Shown one piece after another: positions 13,301 through 23,578 of a DNA stretch of 64,000 bases. How positions within the stretch are numbered: the first letter of the stretch is position 1; the number at the start of each line of letters is the position of its first letter. The DNA lies in the NCBI RefSeq assembly GCF_947507565.1, contig NC_089191.1, forward strand, positions 2,150,240 through 2,214,239. Direction: 5' to 3'. The stretch is from Oscarella lobularis. Taxonomy: Eukaryota; Porifera; Homoscleromorpha; Homosclerophorida; Oscarellidae. The notes beneath the pieces were generated by a model. It worked only from the letters and a program-made list of their open reading frames with translations. It was not told where the DNA came from and ran no database searches. The position numbers and the translations under genes are program-made.

Positions 13301-16300
13301 CTTGTATTACTTGTAGTACTTGGAGTACTTGGAGCACTTGGAGTACTTGTAGTACTTGTAGTACTTGTAGTACTTGGAGCACTTGTAGTACTTGGAGTAC
13401 TTGTAGTACTTGTAGTACTTGTAGTACTTGGAGTACTTGTAGTACTTGTATTACTTGTAGTACTTGGAGTACTTGTAGCACTTGGAGTACTTGTAGTACT
13501 TGTAGTACTTGTAGTACTTGGAGCACTTGTAGTACTTGGAGTACTTGTAGTACTTGGAGCACTTGCAGTACTTGTATTACTTGGAGTACTTGGAGTACTT
13601 GTAGTACTTGTAGTACTTGTAGTACATGGAGTACTTGGAGTACTTGTAGTACTTGTATTACTTGTAGTCCTTGGAGTACTTGTAGTACTTGGAGTACTTG
13701 TAGTACTTGTATTACTCTTAGTACTTGGAGTACTTGTAGTACTTGTATTACTTGTAGTACTTGGAGTACTTGTAGTACCTGTAGTACTTGGAGTACTTGT
13801 GGTACTTGGAGTACTTGTAGTACTTGGAGTACTTGTAGTACTTGTAGTACTTGTAGTACTTGGAGTACTTGGAGTACTTGTATTACTTGTAGTACTTGGA
13901 GTACTTGGAGTACTTGGAGTACTTGGAGCACTTGGAGTACTTGTAGTACTTGTAGTACTTGGAGTACTTGTAGTACTTGTAGTACTTGTAGTACATGGAG
14001 TACTTGGAATACTTGGAGTACTTGTAGTACTTGTAGTACTTGTAGTACTTGTAGTACTTGGAGTACTTGTAGTACCTGTAGTACTTGGAGTACTTGTGGT
14101 ACTTGGAGTACTTGTAGTACTTGGAGTACTTGTAGTACTTGTAGTACTTGTAGTACTTGGAGTACTTGTAGTACTTGTATTACTTGTATTACTTGGAGTA
14201 CTTGGAGTACTTGGAGCACTTGGAGTACTTGTAGTACTTGTAGTACTTGGAGTACTTGTAGTACTTGTAGTATTTGTAGTACTTGTAGTACTTGTAGTAC
14301 TTGTAGTACTTGGAGTACTTGTATTACTTGGAGTACTTGGAGTACTTGCAGTACTTGTGGTACTTGTAGTACTTTTAGTACATGGAGTACTTGGAGTACT
14401 TGGAGTACTTGTAGTACTTGTAGTACTTGGAGTACTTGTAGTACCTGTAGTACTTGGAGTACTTGTAGTACTTGGAGTACTTGGAGTACTTGTAGTACTT
14501 GTAGTACTTGTAGTACTTGTAGTACATGGAGTACTTGTAGTACTTGTAGTACTTGTAGTACTTGTATTACTTGGAGTACTTGGAGTACTTGGAGTACTTG
14601 GAGTACTTGTAGTACTTGTATTACTTGGAGTACTTGTAGTATTTGTAGTACTTGTAGTACTTGGAGCACTTGTAGTACTTGTAGTACTTGTAGTACTTGG
14701 AGTACTTGTAGTACCTGTAGTACTTGGAGTACTTGTAGTACTTGTAGTACTTGTAGTACTTGTATTACTTGGAGTACTTGGAGTACTTGGAGTACTTGGA
14801 GTACTTGGAGCACTTGGAGTACTTGTAGTACTTGTAGTACTTGGAGCACTTGTAGTACTTGGAGTACTTGGAGTACTTGGAGCACTTGGAGTACTTGTAG
14901 TACTTGTAGTACTTGGAGTACTTGTAGTACTTGTAGTATTTGTAGTACTTGTAGTACTTGGAGTACTTGGAGTACTTGGAGTACTTGGAGTACTTGTAGT
15001 ACTTGGAGCACTTGTAGTACTTGGAGTACTTGGAGTACTTGGAGCACTTGCAGTACTTGTAGTACTTGTAGTACTTGTAGTACTTGTAGTACTTGGAGTA
15101 CTTGGAGTACTTGGAGCACTTGCAGTACTTGTAGTACTTGTAGTACTTGTAGTACTTGTAGTACTTGTAGTACTTGTATTACTTGGAGTACTTGGAGTAC
15201 TTGGAGTACTTGGAGTACTTGGAGCACTTGGAGTACTTGTAGTACTTGTAGTACTTGGAGCACTTGTAGTACTTGGAGTACTTGGAGTACTTGGAGCACT
15301 TGGAGTACTTGTAGTACTTGTAGTACTTGGAGTACTTGTAGTACTTGTAGTATTTGTAGTACTTGTAGTACTTGGAGTACTTGGAGTACTTGGAGTACTT
15401 GGAGTACTTGTAGTACTTGGAGCACTTGTAGTACTTGGAGTACTTGGAGTACTTGGAGCACTTGCAGTACTTGTAGTACTTGTAGTACTTGTAGTACTTG
15501 TAGTACTTGGAGTACTTGGAGTACTTGGAGCACTTGCAGTACTTGTAGTACTTGTAGTACTTGTAGTACTTGTAGTACTTGGAGTACTTGTAGTACCTGT
15601 AGTACTTGGAGTACTTGTGGTACTTGGAGTACTTGTAGTACTTGGAGTACTTGTAGTACTTGTAGTACTTGTAGTACTTGGAGTACTTGGAGTACTTGTA
15701 TTACTTGTAGTACTTGGAGTACTTGGAGTACTTGGAGTACTTGGAGCACTTGGAGTACTTGTAGTACTTGTAGTACTTGTAGTACTTGTAGTACTTGTAG
15801 TACTTGGAGTACTTGGAGTACTTGTAGTACTTGTATTACTTGTAGTACTTGGAGTACTTGTAGTACTTGTAGTACTTGGAGTACTTGGAGCACTTGCAGT
15901 ACTTGTAGTACTTGTAGTACTTGTAGTACTTGTAGTACTTGGAGTACTTGGAGTACTTGGAGCACTTGCAGTACTTGTAGTACTTGTAGTACTTGTAGTA
16001 CTTGTAGTACTTGTAGTACTTGTATTACTTGGAGTACTTGGAGTACTTGGAGTACTTGGAGTACTTGGAGCACTTGGAGTACTTGTAGTACTTGTAGTAC
16101 TTGGAGCACTTGTAGTACTTGGAGTACTTGGAGTACTTGGAGCACTTGGAGTACTTGTAGTACTTGTAGTACTTGGAGTACTTGTAGTACTTGTAGTATT
16201 TGTAGTACTTGTAGTACTTGGAGTACTTGGAGTACTTGGAGTACTTGGAGTACTTGTAGTACTTGGAGCACTTGTAGTACTTGGAGTACTTGGAGTACTT

Positions 16301-19133
16301 GGAGCACTTGCAGTACTTGTAGTACTTGTAGTACTTGTAGTACTTGTAGTACTTGGAGTACTTGGAGTACTTGGAGCACTTGCAGTACTTGTAGTACTTG
16401 TAGTACTTGTAGTACTTGTAGTACTTGGAGTACTTGTAGTACCTGTAGTACTTGGAGTACTTGTGGTACTTGGAGTACTTGTAGTACTTGGAGTACTTGT
16501 AGTACTTGTAGTACTTGTAGTACTTGGAGTACTTGGAGTACTTGTATTACTTGTAGTACTTGGAGTACTTGGAGTACTTGGAGTACTTGGAGCACTTGGA
16601 GTACTTGTAGTACTTGTAGTACTTGTAGTACTTGTAGTACTTGTAGTACTTGGAGTACTTGGAGTACTTGTAGTACTTGTATTACTTGTAGTACTTGGAG
16701 TACTTGTAGTACTTGTAGTACTTGGAGTACTTGTAGTACCTGTAGTACTTGGAGTACTTGTGGTACTTGTAGTACTTGTATTACTTGTAGTACTTGGAGT
16801 ACTTGGAGTACTTGGAGTACTTGGAGCACTTGCAGTACTTGTAGTACTTGTAGTACTTGTAGTACTTGTAGTACTTGGAGTACTTGTAGTACCTGTAGTA
16901 CTTGGAGTACTTGTGGTACTTGGAGTACTTGTAGTACTTGGAGTACTTGTAGTACTTGTAGTACTTGTAGTACTTGGAGTACTTGGAGTACTTGTATTAC
17001 TTGTAGTACTTGGAGTACTTGGAGTACTTGGAGTACTTGGAGCACTTGGAGTACTTGTAGTACTTGTAGTATTTGTAGTACTTGTAGTACTTGTAGTACT
17101 TGTAGTACTTGTAGTACTTGTAGTACTTGTAGTACTTGGAGTACTTGGAGTACTTGTAGTACTTGTATTACTTGTAGTACTTGGAGTACTTGTAGTGCTT
17201 GTAGTACTTGGAGTACTTGTAGTACCTGTAGTACTTGGATTACTTGTGGTACTTGTAGTACTTGTAGTACTTGGAGTACTTGTAGTACTTGTATTACTTG
17301 TAGTACTTGGAGTACTTGGAGTACTTGGAGTACTTGGAGCACTTGGAGTACTTGTAGTACTTGTAGTACTTGTAGTACTTGGAGCACTTGTAGTACTTGG
17401 AGTACTTGTAGTACTGGGAGCACTTGCAGTACTTGTATTACTTGGAGTACTTGGAGTACTTGTAGTACTTGTAGTACTTGTAGTACATGGAGTACTTGGA
17501 GTAGTTGTAGTACTTGTATTACTTGTAGTCCTTGGAGTACTTGTAGTACTTGTAGTACTTGTAGTACTTGGAGTACTTGTAGTACTTGTATTACTCTTAG
17601 TACTTGGAGTACTTGTAGTACTTGTATTACTTGTAGTACTTGGAGTACTTGTAGTACTTGGAGTACTTGGAGTACTTGGAGTACTTGGAGTACTTGGAGT
17701 ACTTGTGGTACTTGTAGTACTTGTATTACTTGTAGTACTTGGAGTACTTGGAGTACTTGGAGTACTTGGAGCACTTGCAGTACTTGTAGTACTTGTAGTA
17801 CTTGTAGTACTTGTAGTACTTGGAGTACTTGTAGTACCTGTAGTACTTGGAGTACTTGTGGTACTTGGAGTACTTGTAGTACTTGGAGTACTTGTAGTAC
17901 TTGTAGTACTTGTAGTACTTGGAGTACTTGGAGTACTTGTATTACTTGTAGTACTTGGAGTACTTGGAGTACTTGGAGTACTTGGAGCACTTGGAGTACT
18001 TGTAGTACTTGTAGTACTTGTAGTACTTGTAGTACTTGTAGTACTTGGAGTACTTGGAGTACTTGTAGTACTTGTATTACTTGTAGTACTTGGAGTACTT
18101 GTATTACTTGTAGTACTTGGAGTACTTGTAGTACCTGTAGTACTTGGAGTACTTGTGGTACTTGTAGTACTTGTATTACTTGTAGTACTTGGAGTACTTG
18201 GAGTACTTGGAGTACTTGGAGCACTTGCAGTACTTGTAGTACTTGTAGTACTTGTAGTACTTGTAGTACTTGGAGTACTTGTAGTACCTGTAGTACTTGG
18301 AGTACTTGTGGTACTTGGAGTACTTGTAGTACTTGGAGTACTTGTAGTACTTGTAGTACTTGTAGTACTTGGAGTACTTGGAGTACTTGTATTACTTGTA
18401 GTACTTGGAGTACTTGGAGTACTTGGAGTACTTGGAGCACTTGGAGTACTTGTAGTACTTGTAGTATTTGTAGTACTTGTAGTACTTGTAGTACTTGTAG
18501 TACTTGTAGTACTTGTAGTACTTGTAGTACTTGGAGTACTTGGAGTACTTGTAGTACTTGTATTACTTGTAGTACTTGGAGTACTTGTAGTGCTTGTAGT
18601 ACTTGGAGTACTTGTAGTACCTGTAGTACTTGGAGTACTTGTGGTACTTGTAGTACTTGTAGTACTTGGAGTACTTGTAGTACTTGTATTACTTGTAGTA
18701 CTTGGAGTACTTGGAGTACTTGGAGTACTTGGAGCACTTGGAGTACTTGTAGTACTTGTAGTACTTGTAGTACTTGGAGCACTTGTAGTACTTGGAGTAC
18801 TTGTAGTACTGGGAGCACTTGCAGTACTTGTATTACTTGGAGTACTTGGAGTACTTGTAGTACTTGTAGTACTTGTAGTACATGGAGTACTTGGAGTAGT
18901 TGTAGTACTTGTATTACTTGTAGTCCTTGGAGTACTTGTAGTACTTGTAGTACTTGTAGTACTTGGAGTACTTGTAGTACTTGTATTACTCTTAGTACTT
19001 GGAGTACTTGTAGTACTTGTATTACTTGTAGTACTTGGAGTACTTGTAGTACTTGGAGTACTTGGAGTACTTGGAGTACTTGGAGTACTTGGAGTACTTG
19101 TAGTTCTTTTAGTACTTGTAGTACTTGTAGTAC
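1307..19133. repeat. 17.8-kb array of 9-bp units (AGTACTTGT / AGTACTTGG)
   Basis: About 1,980 consecutive 9-bp units form one array. The main units are AGTACTTGT and AGTACTTGG, with rarer variants at single positions (AGTACCTGT, ATTACTTGT, AGCACTTGG, GGTACTTGT, AGTATTTGT, AGTCCTTGG). Most units contain the palindrome AGTACT (a ScaI site). The order of variants is not random: blocks of many units recur, for example one marked by AGTCCTTGG plus ATTACTCTT, seen six times. Open frames of thousands of codons on both strands (Ser-Thr-Cys/Trp, Val-Leu-Gly, Leu-Gln-Val repeats) follow from a unit of three codons and are not evidence of protein. The left end meets a 32-bp array. The right end, at AGTACGTAG, meets single-copy DNA about 100 bp before the LZTFL1-like exon. 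Confidence 0.97.
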
Positions 19134-19230
19134 GTAGTCGAGCTTCTCGCGTGCGATAACCGAATCAAAACACGCGATTTTGAGTATTCGACGATAAGCT
19201 CAGTCTATACGTGGCCTATCTCGTTCATAG

Positions 19231-20594
19231 ACTTCCGAAGTAGGTCTAAATGTGCACCACACGGAAGCCATCGTTAAATATCTTCGCTTTGCGCGTTTTA
19301 AGCGCGCACAGCGCATCAAAACCGTCGATTCGGCCTTCGACGATTTAAAAGAAAGCAGGTACGTGCAAGAGATATTTAGACGTGCATTCTACGCGTTTCG
19401 TCTCTTCTAGATTGACGGAGGAGACGTTTACAGCCGAAGAACTACGGGACATGTTATTCGGTCTTTGCGCCGTTGTCAAGGGCGACGTCGAATCGGAACT
19501 GATTCTTACGACGCATACGAACGTTCTTCTGCTACGTCATTTTTTCGACAGGCGGAGAAATGGCATCTGAAGTTGAGTGCTGACGTTTCTGAGCTCGAGA
19601 ATCAGTAAGATGACAAAAAGTCCATTTTTCGTATTTTTTATTTATTTCGAAGGGAATTGATTGAGGAAATTGCTCGATTTGAAGAGAAACAGTTTGCTTC
19701 TTTTGGATTAGGATCTGCAACAGCTTCAAAGGTTGCATTCACCACAGGGGGGCAGACAACTATAGTGTATTATGTACGTAGACTCTTCCAGCAGCCAAGA
19801 CGAAATTGGAGCCGTTGAATGAGGCTGGTGGGAGTGCTCTTCTGCAGATGGTTAGTGTGGACTCACTGTGATGATTTCTTTTGATTCTATATCTGTATAG
19901 GAAATTTCTCGGCTGAAAGAGGAGAATGAAAAAATGAAGGAACCAATGCGAATGATAGAAGGAAAGCTAAGGAAAGAAGAGACTCTTTCCTATTGAACTA
20001 CAATGATTATTTGTTCTTTTTTTAGGCTCATGATGCCTTGGAAGAAAAAGGGAAATTGAAGAGTCAATTAGTGCAAGCTGAAGCAGCTCTAAAAGCAAAA
20101 GAAACCAAATCAGTATTTAATTAAAAAATGAGTTGGAAGATAGTTTTACGAGATATTTTCTAGTTTTCTAGTCAGCAGCATCGGATGTTGTTCCAACAAC
20201 CTCTTCACAATCAAAGGCAAATCCAGTTTTAAGTGGAAAATCTGCTGGGGGTGAAGACGATGGAAAATTGAGGGAAGAATTGGGAGAAACCAAACACGAA
20301 TTGTTGGCTATCAAAGCTAAGCTTGAAAATGCTGAAAAGGTTTGATTTTTTATACTTGGAACTAAGTAGTGAGAAAATGGATAATGATTTTAGGAATTGG
20401 AAAAGAAACTCGGCGAAACGGCTCAATTTACAAACATGAAAAAAATGCTTACGAAGAAAAACGAGTAATTAAAAGATCTTCGAAGTCGTTTAAAAAAGTT
20501 AGCACTACATCCATCTTCAATCAATTATTCAGTGATTTTGATTTGGCATCATCTCATTTTCTTTAGATACGAACCAGATGCCGAAATATTATAG
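19231..20594 (+). CDS. LZTFL1: LZTFL1-like (BBS17) protein gene, nine exons, with apparent lesions
   Basis: Leucine zipper transcription factor-like 1 is a coiled-coil protein that binds the BBSome and regulates ciliary trafficking. Translated exons follow the animal protein end to end: GLNVHHTEAIVKYLRFARFK in exon 1, VESELILTTHTNVLLLR and AEKWHLKL in exon 2, KLEPLNEAGGSALL in exon 4, a coiled coil in exons 5-8, LKDLRSRLKK and a YEPDAEIL end. Exons I infer: 19231-19358, 19411-19604, 19653-19731, 19782-19850, 19901-19966, 20026-20112, 20172-20339, 20394-20497, 20567-20594. Introns are 48-69 bp and all end in AG. Predicted length is about 307 residues; the human protein has 299. Oddities: no ATG (an in-frame TAG abuts exon 1, so a start exon must lie upstream); one base missing in the T run at 19540-19545; donor CT at 19967; in-frame TAA at 20466. 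Family identity is firm. Whether the copy is functional is not. Confidence 0.88.
19540..19545 (+). other. Frameshift site in LZTFL1-like exon 2
   Basis: The frame reading LLLRHFF and the frame reading QAEKWHLKL are both clearly LZTFL1, but they are offset by one base at a run of six T. A seventh T would join them without a gap relative to the family. This is either a true 1-bp deletion or a homopolymer error in the assembly. Confidence 0.75.
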
Positions 20595-20870
20595 ATATCA
20601 TCTGTACTCGCGAGTGTGTTAGGACTGGTCGTTTTAGAAGACGCATTTGACATACTGCTTGCTTATATTAGTAGTACTCGTTTATTAATTAATGAAAAGT
20701 GTACGTGCAACAAAGAGTCGAATTTTCTTTTCTGGGCGTAATCGGAAATCACCAAATTTGGCGAACGTAATACCGCGGACACGGAACACTGTTCAAATTA
20801 CTTTCTCATCTAATCGAATCAATCCCAGCTGTCAAACACCAGGTTAAATAAGCACGTGACTATATTTTCC
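20595..20870. other. Downstream of LZTFL1-like gene, no gene seen
   Basis: This is AT-rich single-copy DNA after the TAG at 20592-20594, probably 3' untranslated region and spacer. No perfect AATAAA was found close to the stop; TTAAATAAG near 20843 is the nearest match. No conserved reading frame was recognised on either strand. Confidence 0.45.
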
Positions 20871-21558
20871 TATCTTGCACAGACAATTAGGACGTCAATC
20901 GCACGCTTCAAAACGCCTTCTAGTATTTCGTCTCACGCAATCGCAGACAACAGCCGACATTATTCTTGCAGATAGCGGAGCAGCAGCCCACGCGGATTCC
21001 TCGCTCTCTTCTCGCTCTATCGGACGGCGAACGGACGCTACCTGTCGCCACGCACGCAGCCTGTCGTCACGCCTGCAGGTTTGTGCTTCGCCTAGTGTTT
21101 TTTTAGAGGCACGCGAAGGCTTTTCGTCGCCACGTGCGTCGCTCAGTGCGTCGTTCGCAGCGTTCGCTGCTCCGGGCGCGCCTCTCTTAGCGACGTCTAC
21201 GTCTCGATCGATCGTACGTACTATCGTTTATCGAGAGGGGTCCCCTTTTAGGCTCGTTGCAATAATTGAATCGGAACAGCTGAAGATGCGATGATGCTTG
21301 GGAAGTGAGCGTGGCGAGTTTAGGTAAGCCTCTACGGTAAGGCGATTTTTCGTTTGTATTCGCAGCTGGACTCTGAGCGAGCGGGGGAGGCGTCTGTATG
21401 TCACGTGGATCGCGAGGGTCATTTAATTATTGCATCTATTTTAACTGTTTCCCGTTTTTAGGTACATGTCTGTCAATGTCAAGACAGATTTTTGCGGACC
21501 TTCCACCTGTCATTGCAGCCTTTACTCCATTTCTTGCGCTTCATTCTTCTACCTTTTC

Positions 21559-21658
21559 CATTTACACTTCATTTTCGCCATTTACACTTCATTTTCGCCA
21601 TTTACACTTCATTTTCGCTTCATTTTCTCCATTTACACTTCATTTTCTCCATTTACAG
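21559..21658. repeat. 20-bp tandem repeat, about 5 copies
   Basis: TTTACACTTCATTTTCGCCA recurs with a 20-bp period. One copy is expanded by a partial duplication (CGCTTCATTTTCTCCA). It lies inside the putative spliced transcript. Confidence 0.8.
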
Positions 21659-22092
21659 ATCATCTACACGTCATCTGCACGTCATCATCTATCATCTTCA
21701 TTTTAGAGGCAGTTAGGGGGTAGAGGAATTAGAGGAATAAATAAATAAATAAATAATAATACGTATTATATAAGTATTTAATCAATCAAATTTTTGACGT
21801 CATTTTTCTACTTCATCTTTCCTTTGGCAGGACGTCACCGACGCGGAGGAAGAGTGCTACGCCCGTTAAAGTCGTCGCAGGACTGGTAAGTGGAGGATGG
21901 GGACGAAGACACTAGGTATCTGTATATAACGCCCACATTTTTCCCCATGCTTGCTCTTTTTTGAGTTTTAGATGCAGACGTGGGGATGAAGACGACGGAT
22001 GAAGACGACGGATGTGGACGAAGCCGGCAACACTACAGGTATCTGTATGGACCGCTTGTTTTTTCCCCGTGCTGGCTTCTTTTGAGATTTAG

Positions 22093-22482
22093 GTTGGATG
22101 CAAGATGCAGAAGAGGGACGACGCCAGCGCCTCAAGACGACTGCAGTCTAAGATCGCGTTTTGTACGTAGAAAATGTTATTAATTTGTTTTCATCTCTTG
22201 GCAGACGCGAAGACGACGCAGCCGCCGAAGGACGACACCAGCGCCTCAAGACGACTGCAGCCTAAGATCGCGTTTTTGTACGTAGCAAATTTTATTAATT
22301 TGTTTTCATCTCTTGGCAGACGTGAAGACGACGCAGCCGCCGAAGGACGACGCCAGCGCCTCAAGACGACTGCAGCCTAAGATCGCGTTTTTGTACGTAG
22401 CAAATGTTAATATTTTGTTTTCATCTCTTGGCAGACGCGAAGACGACGCAGCCGCCTCATCGTCATCGGGCCAAGAAAGAAG
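22093..22482 (+). repeat. Tandem exon+intron cassette, 115-bp period, 3.4 copies
   Basis: A 73-bp exon-like block containing GACGACGC..CAGCGCCTCAAGACGACTG..AAGATCGCG is followed by a 42-bp intron-like block with donor GTACGTAG and acceptor TCATCTCTTGGCAG. Copies: exon 22093-22162 (variant 5' end), intron 22163-22204, exon 22205-22277, intron 22278-22319, exon 22320-22392, intron 22393-22434, exon 22435-22482 (shorter, different 3' end, donor GTAATA). Each copy keeps both splice sites exactly, so the duplication unit is a complete splicing cassette. The exon length is not a multiple of three, so the frame changes at each copy. Confidence 0.85.
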
Positions 22483-22539
22483 GTAATACATAACTAATTA
22501 TTTAAACTTATATAAATAATAATTAATTAAATTACTAGT

Positions 22540-22576
22540 CAGGTAGCTAGGTAGTTAGGTAGTTAGGTAGCTAGGT
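22540..22576. repeat. TAGGTAGC/TAGGTAGT short tandem repeat
   Basis: An 8-bp unit is repeated about four times, just before the CAT microsatellite. Confidence 0.75.
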
Positions 22577-22590
22577 TCCCCCATCATCAA

Positions 22591-22645
<55 letters not shown>
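22591..22645. repeat. (CAT)n trinucleotide microsatellite
   Basis: This is an uninterrupted run of about 18 CAT/ATC triplets. It is followed by a less regular CAC/CCA-rich stretch to about 22717 and then AATAAA. Confidence 0.95.
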
Positions 22646-22899
22646 ACCTCCAGCACCAATAGCACCACCATCACCACTAAGCACCTCCACCACCAGCACC
22701 ATCATCACCACTCCACCAAATAAATTTTTATTTCACTATTTCCGTAATTGAATCAAGCTTTTTAATATTACAGTTGTCCGGGTTATTGACTGCTTGTACA
22801 GTCACGTGCTTATCACAAATAAAGTTATCTTCAGACAGACCCCTTCAGCTCCTTCAGATATGATTTTGCTATACGGTTAATTAAATGAAAAATTGTCGC

Positions 22900-23245
22900 T
22901 GCCCGGTTCCTAATGCGGCCTCATTTTTGTCCATAAAATCATAGTACATTTGACGCTAGAAATCAGTCGAAAAAGCTTTTATTTGATGCAGAAAAACGTT
23001 TCCAACGCTCCCTTGCCTTTCAAAAGAACGAATTTTTTTAGGCCCGGTTCCTAATGGGGCCTCGTTTTTATCTAAAAAAATTTCGCTTATTTTACGCTAG
23101 GAATCAGACGAACAATCTCTTATTTGATGCCGAAAAACGTTTCCAACGCTTCCTTCGCCTTTTAAAGAACGAAACTTTTGTGGCCAGGTTCCTCATTTTC
23201 ATCTAAAAAAATTCGCCTATTTTACGCTGGGAATCAAGGGAAGTG
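22900..23245 (-). repeat. 141-bp repeat, three copies in inverse orientation
   Basis: GGCCCGGTTCCTAAT and its variants recur near 22900, 23041 and 23182 at 141-bp spacing. Each is followed by CTCATTTT, a GATAAAA-type stretch, TTTTACGCTAGGAATCAG and GAAAAACGTTTCCAACGC. These are the reverse complement of the units at 23579-25035, so the two blocks face each other across the 28-bp array. Confidence 0.88.
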
Positions 23246-23281
23246 CCATATCGCACTGTGTTGAGTTTAATTAACTGAGTA

Positions 23282-23578
23282 AGTTTTGATGCGCAAAAAC
23301 GATGGCCAAAGTTTTGATGCGCAAAAACGATCTCCAAGGTTTTGATGCGCAAAACGATGGCCAAAGTTTCGATGCGCAAAAACGATCGCCAAAGTTTTGA
23401 TGCACCAAAACGATCGCCAAAGTTTTGATGCACAAAAACGATCGCCAAAGTTTTGATGCGCAAAAACGATCGCCAAAGTTTTGATGCACAAAAACGATCG
23501 CCAAAGTTATGGTGCGCAAAAACGATCGCCAAAGTTTTGATGCACAAAAACGATCGCCAAAGTTTTCATGCGCAAAAG
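23282..23578. repeat. 28-bp tandem repeat, about 10.5 copies
   Basis: The unit is GATGCGCAAAAACGATCGCC followed by AAAGTTTT. Variants include GCAC for GCGC and a 27-bp copy. CGATCG (a PvuI site) occurs in most copies. The array sits exactly between the oppositely oriented 141-bp repeat blocks. Open frames on the minus strand are repeat artefacts. Confidence 0.93.

Larger units (their letters stand above)
21300..22830 (+). ncRNA. Probable spliced transcript with 42-66-bp introns and repeated exons; coding status unknown
   Basis: A chain of good donor/acceptor pairs lies on the + strand. Inferred introns are 21324-21365 (42 bp, GTAAGC...CGCAG), 21396-21461 (66 bp), 21916-21971 (56), 22039-22092 (54), 22163-22204 (42), 22278-22319 (42) and 22393-22434 (42). 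A further donor, GTAATA, lies at 22483. AATAAA signals lie at 22719-22724 and 22818-22823. The short exons between them are arginine/aspartate-codon rich and largely open in more than one frame, and none resembles a known protein. The last exons are a tandem duplication (separate entry). I type this as ncRNA because no family is recognisable; a lineage-specific protein gene is equally possible. The transcript's 5' end is unknown and could extend back to about 20870. Confidence 0.4.

Noticed and set aside
4923-19137. Giant open frames on both strands of the 9-bp array (over 4,400 codons, repeats of Ser-Thr-Cys/Trp, Val-Leu-Gly or Leu-Gln-Val)
   Set aside because: A unit of nine bases without stops keeps most frames open on both strands at once. 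No non-repeat domain, signal peptide or start context is attached.
20466-20468. Reassigned genetic code with TAA read as Gln
   Set aside because: The same gene uses CAA and CAG at other glutamine positions and ends with TAG. One TAA together with a frameshift and a bad donor fits decay or error better.
20875-21294. 139-codon open frame on the + strand
   Set aside because: Low-complexity Ser/Arg/Ala composition from CG-rich DNA, with no motif. It contains TTTTTTTAG-like acceptor words and may be untranslated exon sequence.
22719-22823. Firm transcript end from two AATAAA motifs
   Set aside because: AATAAA is common in AT-rich DNA. I mention them as possible signals only, not as separate terminator features.
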